Shown piece after piece: positions 12,141 through 24,400 of a stretch of DNA of 64,000 nucleotides. The notes under the pieces were generated by a model. It worked only from the letters and a program-made list of their open reading frames with translations. It ran no database searches and was not told where the DNA came from. Positions within the stretch are counted from its first letter, which is position 1; each line of letters starts with the position of its first letter. The position numbers and the translations under genes were made by a program. Source of the stretch: Romanomermis culicivorax (taxonomy: Eukaryota; Nematoda; Enoplea; Mermithida; Mermithidae); contig CAWUHX010000393.1 of the NCBI GenBank assembly GCA_963922205.1, positions 1-64,000 on the forward strand, given 5' to 3'.

Positions 12141-12675
12141 TGTTGTGTCATCATTTTTGATTGAAATATGTCCATTCAAAGTTTTCCTGGCCTCACCAAA
12201 TTATCATTATAATTGAGATTTTAAAATAAGCTACATTGATCATTTAATATTATTATACGTCATTTATGCCTCCGATTGAGAAACTAGCATGTTTTTTTCT
12301 TGAGTTTCGTAAGATTTGGATGCCGGGTTTTTTCCCAAAATATAATAAATTAGCGTCAAATGATAGATTTTGTTGAAATTTATCAAAAAATTTGATTTAA
12401 TGCGTTTTATCATCATTTTTGATTAGGTTACATAGGGTGGGGTAAACCCTGATACCTGGAACCCTGGCCACACCCCCCCTGGCCAAAAAAATCATCTAAC
12501 ACCCCCCTGAACTTTTTCCAAGATAGCTTTTTTCATGATTTGTGTGTATATTTTGTATGAAAAACAGGTTTACAGAACTTTTTTTTTCTTTTTTGCTCAC
12601 CCACCCCCCTACCCCCTGGAAGAAGTCCATGGACCCTGCCCCTGAAAAATTCTTGCCTTGCCTGTCTGAATAGCA
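12141..12675. other. Unassigned intergenic sequence
   Basis: AT-rich sequence with a diverged scrap of the 520-bp satellite (about 12345-12425), then C-rich runs (CCACACCCCCCCTGG, CACCCACCCCCCTACC) at 12460-12640. No gene was supported. Confidence 0.4.
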
Positions 12676-12679
12676 TATT

Positions 12680-13200
12680 TTGAAAATATTGAGGATCCAA
12701 AGTTTTGAGAATATCGGGTTCAATTCTGAATCCAAAATTTTAAGAATGTTGGGAGCAGGTTCAAAATATCAAGAATATTGGGTTTGGCTCTGGTTCCCAA
12801 ACTTTAAGAATATCAAGCCTGGATCCAAAATATCAAGTATATTGGGTTTGGGTCTGTATCCAAAATTTTAAGAATATCGAAGCTGGTTCCAAAATATCAC
12901 AAATATCGGGTTACGCTCTGGGTCCAAAATTTTAAGAATATCAGGTGTGGATCCAAATATTTAGGGATATCAGGTTTGGTTCCAGAACATCAAGAATATC
13001 AGGTTGGCTTCCAGGTTCAAAATTTTAAGAATATTGGGTTTGGGTCCAGGATTCCAAATTTTAAGAATATCAGTTTCAGTTCCGTGTCCCAAATTTTAGG
13101 AATATCAGGTGCACGTCCAAAACATCAAGAACATTGGATTCTAGTCTGGGCTCAAAATACCAAGAATTTCGGGTCCAGGTCAGGATTCAACAAAATGGGC
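12680..13200. repeat. Minisatellite of about 35-bp units
   Basis: Roughly 15 degenerate units with the pattern CCAAAATTTTAAGAATATC followed by GGGTTTGG and TCTGGTT. Apparent ORFs rich in Asn, Ile and Gly are by-products of the repeat. Confidence 0.8.
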
Positions 13201-13293
13201 AGGAATTTTAGGCATAGTTTTGGCTCTGGGCACCCGATACCTCTACCATATGGATCAATTATCATTTAATGTCACATTCACCATCTATGTTTC

Positions 13294-13477
13294 TGTCACG
13301 TGTTGCACGGCCATACATCACCCCTTCGTAGCAATTGCAACACTGGCTCAGTAGTTCAAACAGAAGAACGCTGCACTATAGTCACAGAGACCCGGGTCCG
13401 AATCCCAGTCGAGCATTATTTTTCGAACAGTGTTTGGTGATGGTTATAATGGCAATGCGTTTATCCAATACGTGACA
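13294..13477 (+). repeat. tRNA-derived short element, copy 3
   Basis: Third copy of the 66-248 family, starting TGTCACGTGTTGCACGG and ending ATACGTGACA, with box A-like CAGTAGTTCAAACAGAAG and box B-like GGGTCCGAATCCC. It lies 140 bp upstream of the start codon at 13619, so it could contribute to the promoter or 5' UTR of that gene. No target duplication was visible here. Confidence 0.65.
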
Positions 13478-13618
13478 CCTCCAATTTAGGGGCAAACTAG
13501 CATTACATTTTTTTTGGTTATCCATTAACATATTAATTTTTATTCAATTTTAATTTATAAATTAATACAAAAAAATAAAAAAAATTTCAACATTTTAAGA
13601 TTTAAAAAAATTCAAAAT

Positions 13619-16600
13619 ATGGATCAATCAACATTCAACGCCGCACTTGCCGTTTACGCGTCCAATTTAGCGGCTATGGCTCCGCATCTTTTCCTACGAG
13701 GCTTTAACAACGGAGGATTTTCTATGCCAAATTTCATACCCGAAACGCCTCCGCCGCCGATTATTTTCGATTGCCGCCGTCAAATGATCGAAGAAGATTT
13801 ATTGAAAAAATTTCAAAATCAAATTTATATGCGCAGAATAGAGCAAAATAATATGACGGGAATCGTCGTCGCGACCGATAATTCGGAACAATCGCCGTCA
13901 CCCAAAAATGATCAACAAAATTTGGCCACTTTGGCCGAAGTGGCTAGTAGGCTGAGGCGCGAACCTTCATCGTCGTCGGCAGCCGCCCGGCCCTGGGAAA
14001 CATTGTTGGCCGCCGCCGAACTACAACACAAAATGAAGAAGAATAGAGCGACGAGAAAACGACGTAGCAGCACGATGGAAAATGATAAAATCGATGCTAC
14101 AGTAAGACGAACAAAATTTAGTTTGCCAAAGCACGAAAATAACAACTTGCTTATTTTTTATGTAAATAGATCAACGATGTGATAAGATCGGGTACGCCCT
14201 GCTGTTCCACGGCGGCAGCGGCGGCGGCGGCCGTAGACCTGAGCATCAAAAAACGTCGCAGCCCCCCTGTTGTCCCCGATGCTTGCAGACGTCAAACGTT
14301 TGTACATGCCGTTTCGTCGCCACCGCATCATCAACAGGGTTTGATCGGCCGAGTGATTTACCTAACACCCGACGATAGGAGGTTAACGAACATGGAAGAC
14401 GTTGCGAAAGTAAGTTTACACCTTAGTGTAAAGTGATGGTGTAAACGAAAGTTTTGTTGGAATTTTTTCTTGGATAATCAAAAATTGGGTATCAATCGAT
14501 AGATATTTTCGAGAGCTATATAATGGTATTAATCTTGAGCGTATATTTTAAATTTTGAGGAAGTTATTATAGTTTGAAGTTTTTACAAAGTTTACACTTT
14601 AGTTGAATGTCATTGTGTAAACACAAGTTTTCGGGAAATTTTTTCTTCGATAGTCGAAAATTAGGTATCAATCGATAGATCTTTTCGAGAGTTATACAAT
14701 GGTATCAATCTAGAGCGTATATTTTAAATTTTGAGGGAGTTATTATAGTTTAAAGTTTGTAGTATGTTAGTTTACACCTTCGATGAAAGTCACTGTGTAT
14801 AGACAACTGTTTGAAATTTTTCCCCAATAACCACAAGATGAGTATCAAACGATCCATCTTTTGGAGAGCTATCCAACAGTATCAATCTTAAGCGTATGTT
14901 TTCAATTTTGTGGAAGTTATGACAGTTTAAAGTTTGTAGTAAGTTAGTTTACACTTTAGTTAAAAGTCATGGTGTAAAGTTAACTGTTTGTAAACATTTC
15001 CCCAATAACCACAAAATTGGTATCAAACGATTCATCTTTTCGAGAGTTATTCAACGATATAAATTTTAAGCGTATATTTTTAAATTTTGTGTAAATTATG
15101 ACAGTTTGAAGTTTCTAATAGATAAGTTTACACTTCGGTTCAAAATCATGGTGTAAATACAATCTTGAATAATAGAACATTTGGTATCAATCGATTGATC
15201 TTTCGAGACCTATTCAGCAGTATCAATCATAAGAATATATTTACAATTTTGTGGCACTTACGCTAGTTTAAAGTTCTAGGTAAGTAAGTTTACACTCCAG
15301 TTGAAAATGATAGTGTTAATAGAAATTTTTGACATTTTTCTTGAAAAATTCAAAATTTGATATCAATCGATTGCTCTTTTCGAGAGCTATTCAACGGTGT
15401 CAACCATAAGCGTATATTTCCAATTTTGTGGAACTTATGTTAGTTTAAAGTTCTGTGTAGGTTAGTTTACACTCCAGTTTAAAATGATCGTGTAAACACA
15501 ACTTTTTGAATTTTGTTTCCGATAATATCAAATTGGGTATCAATCGATTCATCTATTCGAGACCTATTTAATAGTATCAATCATGAGCTTATATTTCCAA
15601 TTTTGTGGAACTTACGATAGTTTAAAGTTCTGTGTAAGTTAGTTTACACTTCACTTAAAATTTAGTGTAAACAAAGCCAATCGCCAAAAATTGGGTATCA
15701 ATCGATTGCTCTTTTGGAGAGCTATTCAATAGTTCCAGCGATAAACGTATATTTTCAATTTTGTGGAAGCTATGTTACTTGTTCTGTGTAAGTTAGTTTA
15801 CACTCCAATTGAAAATGATAGTGTAAACATAAATTTTGGACATTTCCCTTAAAAAACTCAAAATTTGATATCAATCGATTGCTCTTTCAGAGAGCTATTC
15901 AACGGTGTCAATTATGAGCATAAATCTCCAATTTTATGGAACTTATGATAGTTTAAAAATATGTGTAAGTTAGTTTACACTTTACTTTCAAATAATAGTG
16001 TAAACACAACTTTTTGACATTTTTCTTGAAAAATTCAAAATTTGATATCAATCCATTGCTCTTTTCGAGCGCTATTCAACGGTGTCAGCCATGAGCGTAT
16101 ATTTCCAAATTTGTGGAACTTATGTTGGTTTAAAGTTCTGTGTAAGTTAGTTTACACTCCAGTTCAAAATGATAGTGTAAACACAGCTTTTTGACTTTTT
16201 TATTCAATAATATCAAATTGGGTATCAATCGATTCATCTATTCGAGATCTATTCAACGGTATCAATCATAAGCATATATTTCCCATTTTGTGGAACTTAC
16301 GATAGTTGAAAGTTCTGTGTAAGTTAGTTTACACTTCAGCCAAAATTGTGTTGTAAACACAACCAATCACCGAAAATTGGATATCAAACTGTCACATTTT
16401 ACGCCAGGTCACGTGTATGACAGGTTTATCTTGGGAGAGCTGGGGAGGTTTGGGTATCTCATCAGGTAATACCGTGTTTTAGACGTCACATTGATGGTGA
16501 ACCATATCAGATTGATCCTATTACAGTGAGTAATAGGCTGTGACTCCTGATGGATACTGGCATTTTCCCCAGGCTTCCCGAGTTGGCGTTGGGGCCTAAC

Positions 16601-18211
16601 CTGGCAAATGGTAGCTATAGAGAGGTCTATAGTTGGTTCTCTGGAGTTGTCCTTGGGGTCTTGCTGTAGGGTAATGGACAACGCTGCCAGGCTAGGTGCG
16701 ACAATCCCCGCGTCCTACTCAGTGAGAGTGGGGACAGGGTCACCCGTAAAATGACCTAAATTATGGGACCCGATTATGAACCAGACAGCCCCTTTTAGCC
16801 CGAACCTGAGAGGTGGAGGCCCTACTTATCTGTGGAAACCTTGGGAAACCGACTTAGGAAGGATTTCCCAACAAATAACCCACAAATAACAATAATCCCC
16901 TGAGAAGACTCACCTAGTCCTGTTTCTCAAGCGATTACGGCGCAACGGGCGGCAAGTCCCTGGATGCTTTCGGTCTTCTGGCACTGGGAGCGGGGGATAC
17001 GATCCTCAAACGTCCTAGGCGGCGAACGGCGGCGAGCGGGAGGGAGCGGAAGCGAGCGGGAGGCGAAACTCCAACGTTTAATTCACGAACCGGGGGCGGT
17101 CGGACACCTGGCACTGATGGGCAGCGGGGTACTGTAGGCGGTGAGCGGCGGACGCAGTAAGTAACGCAAAAATATGCAAATTTATTTAGAAATAATAGGC
17201 GGCGGACGCAGTCGAGTATATAAAAATATGTAAATTAAGAAGGGCGGCGGACGCGAAGTGACAACTGGACGAAAGCTTGGTGAACCCAAGAATGAGCGAA
17301 AAACTAAAGAAACATGTCCTTTTAAGGACATGTTTGGCTACAGCTGCAGCTTGGGCGGAGTTTCTCGGCGCTCAAGCTAACTTCTGCAGCTAGACGCGAT
17401 GCAGAAGATGCCTATGAGCACATAGACATTTTTTCATTCACATGCATTTAGCACTGAGGCCGGCTGCAGTGCCTATGCTAAGCATATGAACGTCTTTAGC
17501 TAAGACTTCTTAGCTAGTCGTTTTGCATAACAAAAACGACGCTAATTTTTGATGATAAGAGGTGCGTGAGCGCACCAAAAATAGCCATGTGCTCGTGGAG
17601 CACGACTGGCGGAAGTTTTTAGCTAAAGGGCCTACTGTAGCCCGCGTTTGTAAAGAAATAAAAATACAACAAAACGAAACATAGAAATGCATAAAATATA
17701 AAAACGAACGCAAAATGCGTGGGTAAAAATGAAATAAACAAAAGCATGATCGAGAAATAAACGAAACATGAAAAATAACAAAATGTCGGCATGATCGGAA
17801 TCACGTGACGTTGGAGAATTGAGCGGCACGTGACAAAACGATTGGTCTTCTCGAGACCTATTCAACAGTATCAATCATGACCATATATCTTCAATTTTAT
17901 ACAAGTTATTATGGTTTAAATTTGCGCGTAAATCACTTTACACTACTTTAAACTTTTGTTAATTAATCTTCATTTTACAGTTTTTGAAAGAAGGAAAATC
18001 TAACGAATCGTCCCTGGATCAATTCAGTTTCGATCCCCGAGTCGTTTCCGGCGAATATTATTTTATAGCCCAAAATGGTCATGCCCACAAAGTAAGACGA
18101 TTTTGAAGCAAAAAAATGTTACTTTACACTCTCATTGATGACGTCACTTTTTTAAAGTTTACACCGGAAGATACGCGGCCAATTACGAGGACGTTGGGCT
18201 ACAAAATTTGA
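13619..18211 (+). CDS. Nuclear-type protein with possible MBD/TAM-like C-terminal domain (4 exons)
   Basis: Exons 13619-14101, 14170-14409, 17981-18091 and 18158-18211 join in phase 0 with GT-AG introns of 68, 3571 and 66 bp, giving 295 residues. Residues 1-161 are low in recognisable motifs, with Ser/Ala-rich stretches and a basic patch (RATRKRR). Residues 176-182 are an alanine run followed by VDLSIKKRR, which resembles a CtBP-binding PxDLS motif plus a basic signal. Residues about 218-268 (VIYLTPDDRRL, EDVAKFL, LDQFSFDPRV, GEYYF) follow the pattern of methyl-CpG-binding/TAM domains, which usually read YYxPxGrRLRsxxEVxxYL ... FSFdprv. That assignment is inference from pattern only. If exon 3 is not spliced at 18091, the protein ends four codons later at 18106. 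Exon 4 is chosen because its intron size matches the others and its frame is clean. A poly(A) signal lies at 18376. Confidence 0.65.
14410..16385 (+). repeat. Intronic satellite S1, about 174-bp units
   Basis: About 12 units fill intron 2 of the 13619 gene, each starting with a donor-like GTAAGTTAGTTTACAC. Clear unit starts fall near 14410, 14585, 14765, 14940, 15120, 15285, 15460, 15635, 15790, 15965, 16143 and 16318; a further unit remnant lies at about 17840-17950, after the inserted transposon. Every unit has GTTTACAC followed 15-25 bases later by GTGTAAAC, able to form a hairpin, and a core TCAATCGATAGATCTTTTCG-like block. The first unit starts at the authentic 5' splice site. Confidence 0.85.
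16390..17835. mobile_element. Non-autonomous DNA transposon inserted in satellite S1
   Basis: A 1.45 kb island, visibly richer in G+C than its surroundings, starts TGTCAC and ends GTGACA. It is flanked by AAAC on both sides (16386-16389 and 17836-17839), splitting the satellite word TATCAAACGATT. Internally there is a repeat of GGCGGCGGACGC blocks (about 17020-17260) and a near-palindrome AAACATGTCCTT / AAGGACATGTTT at about 17310. No transposase ORF was found. The TGTCAC ends and 4-bp target duplication match those of the short tRNA-derived element at 1410-1583. Confidence 0.7.
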
Positions 18212-18375
18212 GGACAAAAAAATTGATTGGTTTTGTATGATGGGTCGAAAATATTGATCTAAAAATCGTTTTTATTGTTGGTTGTAAAGTTGATTTGTAA
18301 ATTGTAATTTTTGTTGCGAGTAGAGGTTTTGGATAGATTTATTTACATATTTGATGATTTATTGATTTTTGTGTC

Positions 18376-18381
18376 AATAAA
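18376..18381 (+). terminator. Poly(A) signal of the 13619 gene
   Basis: AATAAA, 165 bp after the stop at 18209-18211 and 109 bp before the mS31 start codon. Confidence 0.6.
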
Positions 18382-18489
18382 TTGAGTTGACAAGCAAGTG
18401 TTGCACGTCACAAAGAATTCATCGTCTGGTCTCTGATTACTGTGAAAAGACAATTTCCGGATTTTCAAAAATTATCGATTTTTTTAAAA

Positions 18490-21400
18490 ATGCGGCGCTC
18501 TATTTTCTTCAATTTTCGTCATTTTTCGACGAAAAAAGTTAGCGATATTTTGGGAAAATCGTCAACAGCGTCGAAAACGAAAAGTAAAGTTTCGGAATTG
18601 ACGGAAATACTAGCTAACCGGCGGCCTCCTCCCCGAACCTTAAAACAAGCGTCCGAAAACGCAAATAAACCAAAATTATCGCCCGAAGAACGTCTAGTCG
18701 GTAAAAAATCCTTGAAAATTTTTACGATTTGGACCTTTTTTTTTAATATTTTTAGGCGCCGAAATGGCTCAAGCCGCTTCGAAAGTTGGCGAAATTTTGG
18801 GCGACGGCGAAAAAATCAAATCGGATTTATTAAAAAAATTAATAGAAATTGATCGCGAAACGTTCGATTTATCTAAACCGGCTAGTCAAAATGTTGTACA
18901 AGAAGAAGAATCGACGACGACGACCAATTTTTTATCTACTTTATCCAATATGACGATCGCAAACGAAGAAAAAGAAAAAACCGAAACGGAATTGTTTTTC
19001 GAGAGGGAGAAGGAATTTCTGACAAATATTGGTCTCAAATTGAAAATTGAACGTCAAAAAAATTTGGAAAAAAGGACCAAGTTTGAAATTTTAAAAAAGC
19101 TAAATTTGTCATTTTTCTTTTAATTTTACCATTTTTTTTTAGATTGCAATCCAGTGTCGAATGCCAATTCGTCGATTTTTTGAAAGGCGATAGGCTAAAT
19201 TTATTCGACGATCAAATGGAAATTGGCTCCCAGACGCAGGAAAAACCAATTTTAAACCCGATATGGGAAAAATGCCGTTTAAAACATTTGACTTGGTTGA
19301 CCGACGTTCAACCTAGAAACGGATTCGAAGAGATGATCGAATGGACAGAAAAAGGTGATTTTTCAAGGCGAAATTTTGCGTTTCGACCCGAAAAAATTGA
19401 TATTTTATAAAAAAGGGAAAAAACGATACAAAAATAGCAAAAGAATGATGATAAATTTCAAAAAAATGAGCAAGAAAAAACAAAAAAAAACATCTAAATT
19501 AAGTAAAATCAGAAACAAACATTAACTGAAAATGGAAAATATAACCAAAAATTAAAAAAAAATTTGTAGAGAAAGAAAAAAAATTAGCGAAAAAGAATGA
19601 AGAAAAAATAAAAGCACAGCTCTAAAACAAGATGCGAAAAAACAAAAGAAAAATGCAACAAAAATCGAAAAAAGTGTCCAAAAAACAACAACAATAAAGT
19701 AAAAAAACAGACTGTTACAGAAAAAAACAAGAAAAATATAAATAAAACAAAACACAAGCAACAAAATAGAAAAAATTGATAGAATAAAAAACAAATAGTA
19801 GCTAAAAAATATAATAGTAACGGAAAAACAAAAATAAAGCAAAAGAAAATATAACGAAAAAGCAGAGAAACAAAATAAATTACAAAAAATAAAAAAAAAC
19901 GAAAAATATAAGTAAACCAAAGTTTAAACCGCACAATAGAAAAAACAGAAAATTTATTCTCTAAAATTAGTCAAATCGGGAACAAGAAAGCAATCAGCTA
20001 AAAACGAATATATAAAAAAAATGGAAACATAAACAATAATGAAGCAAAAAAACAAAGATAAATTACAAAAAAACAAGCAAAACAACGAAAGAAAATGGAA
20101 TAAAAACTAAAAAAAGACAAAAAAAAGTAAAAGAAGCAAAATGTAACAAAACGCGAAAGAAAAAAAATAAACAACGAAAAACAAAAATATAATAAAAAAT
20201 GCGAATATCAAAATTAAGCGAAAAAAGCAAAATATAACAAAAAACAAAGATAAATTACAAAACATAAAAAAACAAGCAAGAAACGAAAGGAAATATAACA
20301 AAAACTGATAAAAAGACAAAAAAAAACAATAAAAATGAAGCAAAAGGAGTAGAATATAAAAAACGAAACAAAAAAAATTAACTACAAAGAATAAAAAACA
20401 CGAAAAATATAAGTAAAAGAAGTAAAACCGCAGAATAGAACGAAATGAGAGAAACAAATCATCGAGAACGAATAAACAATCAGCTAAAAACTAAAAATAT
20501 AATAAAAAAAGGAAAAAAAGCAAAATATAACAAAAAACAAAAGAAACAAGATAAACTACAAAAGATAAAGAAACGAAAAATATATGTTAAACCACAAAAT
20601 AGAAAAAAATCTCTTCGATTTTAAAAATCAGAAACAAAAAAGAATTAAGTGGATTAAAAATGGATATATATATATAATGGAAAACAACAACACAACAACA
20701 ATAAAGCAAAAAAAAATAAATTACAAAAAATAACAAAAACAGGAAAAAACGAAAAAGATGAGTAAAACAAAAGTTAATCCCCAAAATAGAAAAAAATAAA
20801 TATCCAAAGTTAATAGAATCAAAAACAAAACAAAGCTCCATCTAGAAAGGTGAAATATAATAAAAAAGAAAAAAACAGCAAAGACAATAAAGCAAAGAAG
20901 AAAATATAAAAATGCAAAAATACCAAAAAATATAAAAAAAACGAAGAAGATAAGTAAAACAAAAGTTAACCCGCAAAATATAAAACAAAACAAGTATCTG
21001 AAGTTTAGAATCAGGAACAAAAAAAAATATGTAAAAAAGGATAAATATAGTAAAAAACGAAAAAAGCAACAACAAAAATAAAGCAAAAAAAAAGAAAAAA
21101 GCTAAAAATATAAGTTAAGAAAAATTTTGCCGAAATTTTCAATTTTTTTAAATTAAATCGCAAAATTTATTCTAAAATATCGATTTTCTGGGTGTTTTTA
21201 TGTCTTTCTTGTGTTTTTTCTTTATTTCCTTTCTTTTATTACATGTTTTATTTCTTGTTATCTGTTTTCCTGATTAGTTTTATTTTTTCTACTCTTTGTT
21301 TTTTTCATATTTTTCGTTGTTTATTTTTATTCTTTTCTCGTATTTTTTCGATATTTTGTTTTGTTTTGCTTGTGATTTTACTAATTTTTGATCTTTTTTT

Positions 21401-24400
21401 TGTTTTTTTAGTTTTTTAATTTTTTGGTATAAACTTGGTTCTTTGATGCTGTCTCTCTTATTTCTGGCCATTTCTCTTCTTTTTTGTTGTTTTTTTTTAT
21501 TTTTGTATCGTTTTGTTATTATTTTTTATAGTTTCACTCTTTTTGATATTTTTTCTGTTATGCCTTTTGTTTTTTGTTTTCTTGTTTGTTACTGGCTTTT
21601 TTCTACGTTGTTTGTCCTTTTTTCCACTTTTTTCTGTTTTTAATATGTTTTTCTTTGTTTGTTTTATTGTTGTTTTTTCTTTTTTTACCTATTTCTATAT
21701 TGTTCGCTTTAATTTTAAGTTTTTGCTTGTGCTTTCCGTTTTTTCCATCGTTTTTGTTGTTGTTTCTTAATGTTTTAAATATTTTTCACTTTTTTTTATT
21801 TTTTTCTGTTGTTTTTTGTTTTTTCCTTCAATTTATGTTAAATACTTTTTAATTTTTTTTCCTTCTGTTTTTTATCTGATTTTTTGTTAATTTTTTAGTT
21901 TTTTTGTTTTCTGTCATATTTTTTGTGTTTTTTAGATTTTTCTTGTTTTTTTTTGTAAAATATCACTTCTTTTGTAAAATACCACATTATTTTTCTTTCT
22001 TTTTTACCTAATTTTCTTGCCGATTTCTTTTTTTTTCTCTGTTTTTTGTCATATTTTTGTGTTTTTTCATCTGATTATTCACTATTCTTTAGTTTTTCAT
22101 GTTTTTTGGTTGTATTTTTGTTTTTGTTCCGTTCTTCTGTTTTTCATCCGTTTTTTGCTATTTTTCTGTTTTTTTTGTTATAATTTTTGTGATTTTTCTT
22201 TTTCGTTTTTTGTTATTTTTGTGTTTTTCTCTTGTTTTTCTTTTTTTGCCTGTTTTTTCCTCATTTTTTCGTTTCTAATTTTTTATTCTATTCTTTTGCT
22301 TGGTTTTTTATTTCTCTAAATTATCATTTTTTAATCATTCTTTTTTTCTGTTTTTTCATCGGATTTTTCGCTGATTTTTTGCAATTTTTGGTTTTTGTTA
22401 TATTTTTGTGTTTTATGTTTTGTTTTTCTGTTGTTTTATCGGATTTTTTTGCAATCCTTTTCGTCCTTTGTATTTTTTGTTTTTTATCTTACTTTTGTGT
22501 TTTTTATCTGATTTTTTGCTATTGTTTTCTTTTCTTTGGTTTTTAATTATATTTCTGTGTTCTTTCTCTTGCTTTTTCATTTTTTCCATCGGATCTTTCT
22601 GGCTATTTTTTTGTTTTCTGTGTTTTTGTTATATGTTTCTGTTTTCTCTTGTTCTAATGTTTTTGTTATATTTTTTTGTTTTTTTGCTGTTTGTTATATG
22701 TTTTTGTTCTTTCTGTTTTTTTTATAAAATTTTTTTCTTCCTCTTTTTTATGGGATTTTGTTAGTTAGTTTTCATTGCTTTCTGTTAGATTTTTGTGTTC
22801 TTTGTATTGTTTTTGTGTTTTTTGCCTTATTTTAGTGTTTTGTATCTGATTTTTTGAAATTTTTTTGTTTCTTGTGTTTTTTTATTATATTTTCTTTTTT
22901 CTCCAATTTTTCTGGTCTTTTTTCTGAGTTTTTTTGCTTTTTTCATTTTTTTGTGTTGTTTGTTGTTTTTTTGTCTTTTCTCTCTTTTTTTTTGTTTTTT
23001 ATCTGACTCTTTTCGTTTTTGAAATTTTTAATTATATATTTGTCGCCATTTTTTTGTTTTCTTTCTGTGTTTTCTCTCTCCTTTTTCTGTTTTTCATCTG
23101 ATATTTTCGTTTTTTTTTGTGTTTTTTGTTATGTTTCTCTGTTTTCCAACTGATTTTTTGCAATTTTTCTCGTTTTAGTTTTGTGTTTTTCCCATATTTT
23201 TTTGTTCTTTATCCGATTATTTGCCTTTTTGTGTTTTTCATCTTTTTTCTCCTGTTTTTCTGTTGTTTTTTCAAATCTAATTTTCTTGCTAATTTTTTAG
23301 TTTTTTTGTGTTTTTTATTGTATTTTTGTTTTTTCTCTCTTTTTTCTGTTTTATATCTGATATTTTCGTTTTTCAGTTTTTTTGTTTTCCACCTGATTTT
23401 TCGCATTGTTTTTGTTGTATTTTTGTATTTTTTCCTAGGTTTTTGAGTTTTTTATCTGATTTTTTTTGCTTTTTCGTGTTCTTTCTCTCCTTTTTCTGTT
23501 TTGTATCTGATATTATCGCTTTTCAATTTTTTTCCAACTGATTTTTTGCATTGTTTTTGTTGTATTTTTGTGTTTTTTTCTTGGTTTTTGTGTTTTTTAT
23601 CTGATTTTTTGCCTTTTTGTGTTTTTCATTTTTTCTCTTGTTTTACTGTTTTCTGTCTATTTTTTTGCTATTTTTTGTTTTTCGTTTTATTTTTGTATTC
23701 TTTGTATTGTTTTTGTGTTTTTTGCATTATTTTAGTGTTTTTTGTATCTGATTTTCTGCAAGTTTTTCGTTTCTTGTGTTTTTTGTTATATATTCTTTTT
23801 TCTCCAACTTTTCTGGTCTATTTTCTGAGTTTTTTGCTCTTTTCATTTTTTTGTGTTGTTTGTTATATTTTTGTTTTTTCTCTCTTTTTTTTTGTTTTTT
23901 ATCTGACTCTTTTCGTTTTTCAAATTTTTAATTATATATTTGTCGCCATTTTTTTGTTTTTTTCTGTGTTTTCTCTCTCCTTTTTCTGTTTTTCATCTGA
24001 TATTTTCGTTTTTTTGTGTTTTTTGTTATGTTTCTCTGTTTTCCAACTAATTTTTTGCAATTTTTCTCGTTTTAGTTATGTGTTTTTCCCATATTTTTCT
24101 GTTCTTTGTCTAATTATTTGCTTTTTTGTGTTTTTCATCTTTTTTCTCCTGTTTTTCTGTTTTTTTTAATCTATTTAGTTTTTTTTGTGTTTTTTGTTGT
24201 ATTTTTGTTTTTTCTCTTTTTTTCTGTTTTTTCCGTTGTTTTTTTGTGTTTTTTATTGTATTTTTGTTTTTTCTCTCTTTTTTCTGTTTTGTTATCTGAT
24301 ATTTTTGCTTTTCAATTTTTTTTTGTTTTCCAACTGATTTTTCGCATTGTTTTTTTGTATTTTTGTGTTTTTTCCTAGGTTTTGTGTTTTTTATCTGATT

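Noticed and set aside
18442..18489. Upstream start for mS31 at GTG 18442
   Set aside because: GTG is not a normal nuclear start in nematodes, and ATG 18490 gives a good mitochondrial transit peptide.
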